From the NCBI GenBank assembly GCA_021730825.1, contig JAKFYO010000016.1:1-7448 (forward strand): 7,448 nucleotides of DNA, read 5' to 3'. A program made the translations under genes and the position numbers. This DNA comes from Hyphomicrobiales bacterium (GTDB taxonomy: Bacteria > Pseudomonadota > Alphaproteobacteria > Rhizobiales > Xanthobacteraceae). The notes beneath the pieces were generated by a model. It was not told the DNA's origin, did not search any database, and saw nothing but the letters and a program-made list of their open reading frames with translations. Below, one piece after another: positions 5,452 through 7,448 of the stretch. Numbering within the stretch: position 1 is the first letter of the stretch; the number at the start of each line of letters is the position of its first letter.

Positions 5452-6480
5452 ATGAGCGTTGCGGAAAAAAACTTATCTGTTGTCGCCAAGAGCTTCACGG
5501 CCAATGCGCTCCGCGTTCATGAGAAGGCAGGCGCAATCGAGAATGTGAAGCTTGCCGAGGAAAAGGTTACGCTGACCCGTGAACACGACAATCAGGTGAT
5601 CGTTGAAATCGCCGCTGCGGGCGTCAATCCGTCGGACGTGAAAGCTGCAATCGGCATGATGCCGTATGCGGTGTGGCCGCGCACGCCGGGCAGAGACTTC
5701 GCAGGTATTGTGGTCGAAGGCCCGGCAACGCTGATCGGCAAGAAGGTATTCGGTACCGGCGGGGATGTCGGCATCCGCCGCGACGGCACGCATGCGTCGC
5801 ACGTGTTGTTGGACGCCGAAGCCGTCACGGAAGCCCCCGAGAACATTTCGCTGATCGAAGCCGCCGGAATCGGCGTTCCGTTTGTGACCGCGTGGGAAGG
5901 TTTCCGCCGCACCGGCATGCCGACCAAGAATGATGTCGTGCTCGTTATGGGTGCGAACGGAAAAGTAGGTCAGGCCGCAATCCAGATCGCTACCATGTTT
6001 GGCGCGCGCACCATCGGGGTCGTGCGGCGCGCGGAAGACTATCGCGGCTTCACCAGCACGGCAGTAGAAATGCTCGATGCCTCCGCAGTCGATGTCGGGC
6101 AGGCGGTGAAAGACATGACCGGCGGCAAGGGCGCGAACATCGTCTTTAATACGGTAGGCGATCCTTACTATCCGGCAGCAACCAAAGCGCTCGCGCTGAT
6201 GGGCAAGCAAATCTTGATTGCCGCGATCAACAAGGTCGTCGAGTTCGACATCTTTGCCTTTTATCGCGGTCGCCACACTTATTATGGCGTCGATACGCTG
6301 GCCTTCACCGCGGTGGAATCCGCCGCGCTGATGCGCGAGATGGCGCCGCATTTTGCGAGCGGCAAGCTCAAGCCGTTTCCGATCGAAGACCGTTTCAAGT
6401 TTCCGTTCAGCCGCGCGAAAGACGCCTACACCGAAGTGATCGGCTCGGCGTTACAGCGCGTGGTGCTGATGCCGGATTAA
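5452..6480 (+). CDS. Zinc-independent medium-chain dehydrogenase/reductase (quinone oxidoreductase-like)
   Basis: This 342-residue MDR protein probably reduces an alpha,beta-unsaturated carbonyl or related compound with NADPH. The N-terminal GroES-like domain includes AAGVNPSDVKAAIG (55-68) and PGRDFAGIVVEG (79-90). The Rossmann nucleotide loop is MGANGKVGQAA (166-176), the AxxGxxG form of the quinone oxidoreductase branch. Arg192-Arg193 after the second strand suit NADPH. The catalytic-zinc cysteine is replaced by Asn-Pro, and the whole protein has no cysteine, so no Cys-zinc sites exist. The ATG lies 10 nt after the BKACE stop, with only a weak GAAG ribosome site. Two in-frame TAA codons end it (6478-6483). 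Its place between a ring-cleavage enzyme and a binding protein suggests it acts on the cleavage product, for instance as a maleylacetate-type reductase, but enoyl or quinone reduction is equally possible. Confidence 0.88.
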   Translation: MSVAEKNLSVVAKSFTANALRVHEKAGAIENVKLAEEKVTLTREHDNQVIVEIAAAGVNPSDVKAAIGMMPYAVWPRTPGRDFAGIVVEGPATLIGKKVFGTGGDVGIRRDGTHASHVLLDAEAVTEAPENISLIEAAGIGVPFVTAWEGFRRTGMPTKNDVVLVMGANGKVGQAAIQIATMFGARTIGVVRRAEDYRGFTSTAVEMLDASAVDVGQAVKDMTGGKGANIVFNTVGDPYYPAATKALALMGKQILIAAINKVVEFDIFAFYRGRHTYYGVDTLAFTAVESAALMREMAPHFASGKLKPFPIEDRFKFPFSRAKDAYTEVIGSALQRVVLMPD

Positions 6481-6490
6481 TAAGCCTAAT

Positions 6491-6542
6491 CAAGAAAACC
6501 AAAACGCCACAACAAGACAAACAAAGGGAAGGAAACAACGCC
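6491..6542 (+). promoter_or_regulatory. T-free, A-rich leader and ribosome binding site of the binding-protein gene
   Basis: These 52 nt contain no T on the plus strand and are mostly A with scattered C and G. They end with GGAAGGAA (6527-6534), a strong Shine-Dalgarno 8 nt before the ATG. Without U the RNA can form almost no A-U or G-U pairs and should stay open, favouring high translation of the binding protein relative to the enzymes upstream. No promoter or terminator is seen here. Confidence 0.5.
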
Positions 6543-7448
6543 ATGGTTCCGCTAAATAGAAGAAAGTTCATCGGGATTACCGCCGCTGCCGGTTCAGCCG
6601 CGATGCTACCGGGCAGCGTGTTCGCACAAGCGAGCGAAGTGAAGATCGGGATCGGCTTCGGTGTCGGCTTCCTGCCGACCTTTATTCTTCGCGAACTGAA
6701 GCTGATCGAGAAGCACGCAAAGGCAGCCGGGCTCGACATTAAGGCCGACTACCAGCGCTTCTCCGGCTCCGGCGCGATGCAGGATGCCGTGCTCTCCGGC
6801 TCAGTCGACATCGGTGTCTATGGTCCGCAGGCGATGCTGATCGCCTGGGAGAAGGCGAAAGGAACGCCGCAGCAGATCATCGGCATTTCCGGCGTCACCA
6901 CGCAGCCGCTGGTGCTGATCACCAATCAGGAAGGCGTGAAGGGACTGAAGGATTTCAAGCCGACCGACCGCATCTCGATGCCGGCGCTGGTTTCGCCGCA
7001 GATGTACGCGTTGCAACTCGCGTCCGAAAAGGCTTTCGGAAAGGGACAGCACGACAAGCTGCGCCAGCAGGTAGTGGCGCTGCCGCATCCTGAATCGCTT
7101 GCACAGATTACGTCGGGTGCAACCGAGGTGACGGCCTACTTCTCGTCGGCACCGTTCACGCAGGTCGCGCTTAAAAATCCGAAGATCAAGCAGGTGCTGA
7201 CATCGACCGATGCTTTCGGCGGCAAAGCGTCGTTCCTCGTTGCGGGTGCCACCAAACGCTATCTTGACGCCAATCCGAAGGTCGCGGACGTGTTTGCAAA
7301 GGCGATTGCCGAAGCATCCGACCTCATCCGCAAGGACCCGAAGCAGGCAACCGAAATCTACCTCAAGGTCGAGCCGCAGAAGGCGCTCGATGCCGCGGCG
7401 GTCGAAGCCATCGTGAAAGACCTGAAGGACGACTTCGGCACATCCGTG
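6543..7448 (+). CDS. ABC transporter substrate-binding protein, NitT/TauT-like, Tat-exported (3' end missing)
   Basis: The frame is open from ATG at 6543 to the window edge (302 codons, no stop), so the gene is partial. Residues 1-28 form a twin-arginine signal peptide: NRRKFIG (5-11), a hydrophobic alanine-rich core, and a cleavage site after SVFA (25-28). The mature part is a type II periplasmic binding protein of the nitrate/taurine/sulfonate group: VKIGIGFGVGFLPTF (33-47), SGSGAMQDAVLSGSVDIGVYGP around 75-95, and a QPLVLITNQ strand near 121-129. It should capture a small solute in the periplasm and pass it to a permease and ATPase encoded beyond the right edge. It lies 62 nt after the reductase in the same direction with a strong ribosome site, so it belongs to the LacI-controlled operon. 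The ligand is not readable; an aromatic acid or phenol fits the context by inference. Confidence 0.9.
   Translation, partial: MVPLNRRKFIGITAAAGSAAMLPGSVFAQASEVKIGIGFGVGFLPTFILRELKLIEKHAKAAGLDIKADYQRFSGSGAMQDAVLSGSVDIGVYGPQAMLIAWEKAKGTPQQIIGISGVTTQPLVLITNQEGVKGLKDFKPTDRISMPALVSPQMYALQLASEKAFGKGQHDKLRQQVVALPHPESLAQITSGATEVTAYFSSAPFTQVALKNPKIKQVLTSTDAFGGKASFLVAGATKRYLDANPKVADVFAKAIAEASDLIRKDPKQATEIYLKVEPQKALDAAAVEAIVKDLKDDFGTSV

Noticed and set aside
4641..5504. Minus-strand 287-codon frame opposite the BKACE gene
   Set aside because: Arg/His-rich translation typical of the antisense of a GC-rich gene. The plus strand carries all BKACE motifs.
5473..6351. Minus-strand 292-codon frame opposite the reductase gene
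   Set aside because: Same antisense character, no domain, fully covered by the plus-strand MDR gene.
6407..6739. Minus-strand 110-codon frame across the reductase/binding-protein junction
   Set aside because: Overlaps two well-supported genes on the other strand and has no recognisable features.

Overview
The window looks like a piece of an alphaproteobacterial chromosome, probably from the Hyphomicrobiales (Bradyrhizobium/Afipia-like). The grounds are high GC in most genes, long antisense shadow frames typical of such codon usage, and the gene families present. This placement is an inference from composition and content. No tRNA, rRNA, CRISPR array, insertion sequence or phage gene was seen.

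Left part (about 1-2424): a short minus-strand unit encodes a secreted DUF3455 protein (968-1495) followed by a class I SAM-dependent methyltransferase (95-919). It ends in a strong A/T-flanked hairpin terminator (54-90). Divergent from it is an HxlR-type regulator (1711-2424) whose winged-helix domain is fused to an SCP2-like C-terminal domain. The 215-bp gap between them is rich in dyad symmetry. A 36-nt imperfect palindrome covers both proposed -35 boxes, a perfect 7+3+7 palindrome sits at the proposed start of the regulator transcript, and two hairpins lie in the DUF3455 leader, one overlapping its ribosome binding site.

Right part (2478-7448): a LacI-family repressor (2478-3521, minus) is divergent from a tight plus-strand catabolic operon. 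The operon contains an intradiol ring-cleavage dioxygenase (3627-4517), a BKACE/DUF849 beta-keto acid cleavage enzyme (4524-5441), a zinc-free medium-chain reductase (5452-6480) and the start of a Tat-exported NitT/TauT-like ABC substrate-binding protein (6543 to beyond the right edge). The 105-bp divergent region holds two clear LacI-type operators with TGCAA/TTGCA arms and a degenerate third. One operator sits on the -10 of a promoter with a perfect TTGACA -35 box, so the LacI protein probably represses the operon and itself.

Working together (inference): the binding protein would capture an aromatic or related substrate and the dioxygenase would open a catechol or hydroxyquinol ring. The reductase could then convert a maleylacetate-like product to a 3-oxo acid, and BKACE could cleave that with acetyl-CoA to acetoacetate and an acyl-CoA. 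This would be a compact variant of the 3-oxoadipate pathway without the usual CoA-transferase and thiolase, and it is the most interesting hypothesis in the window.
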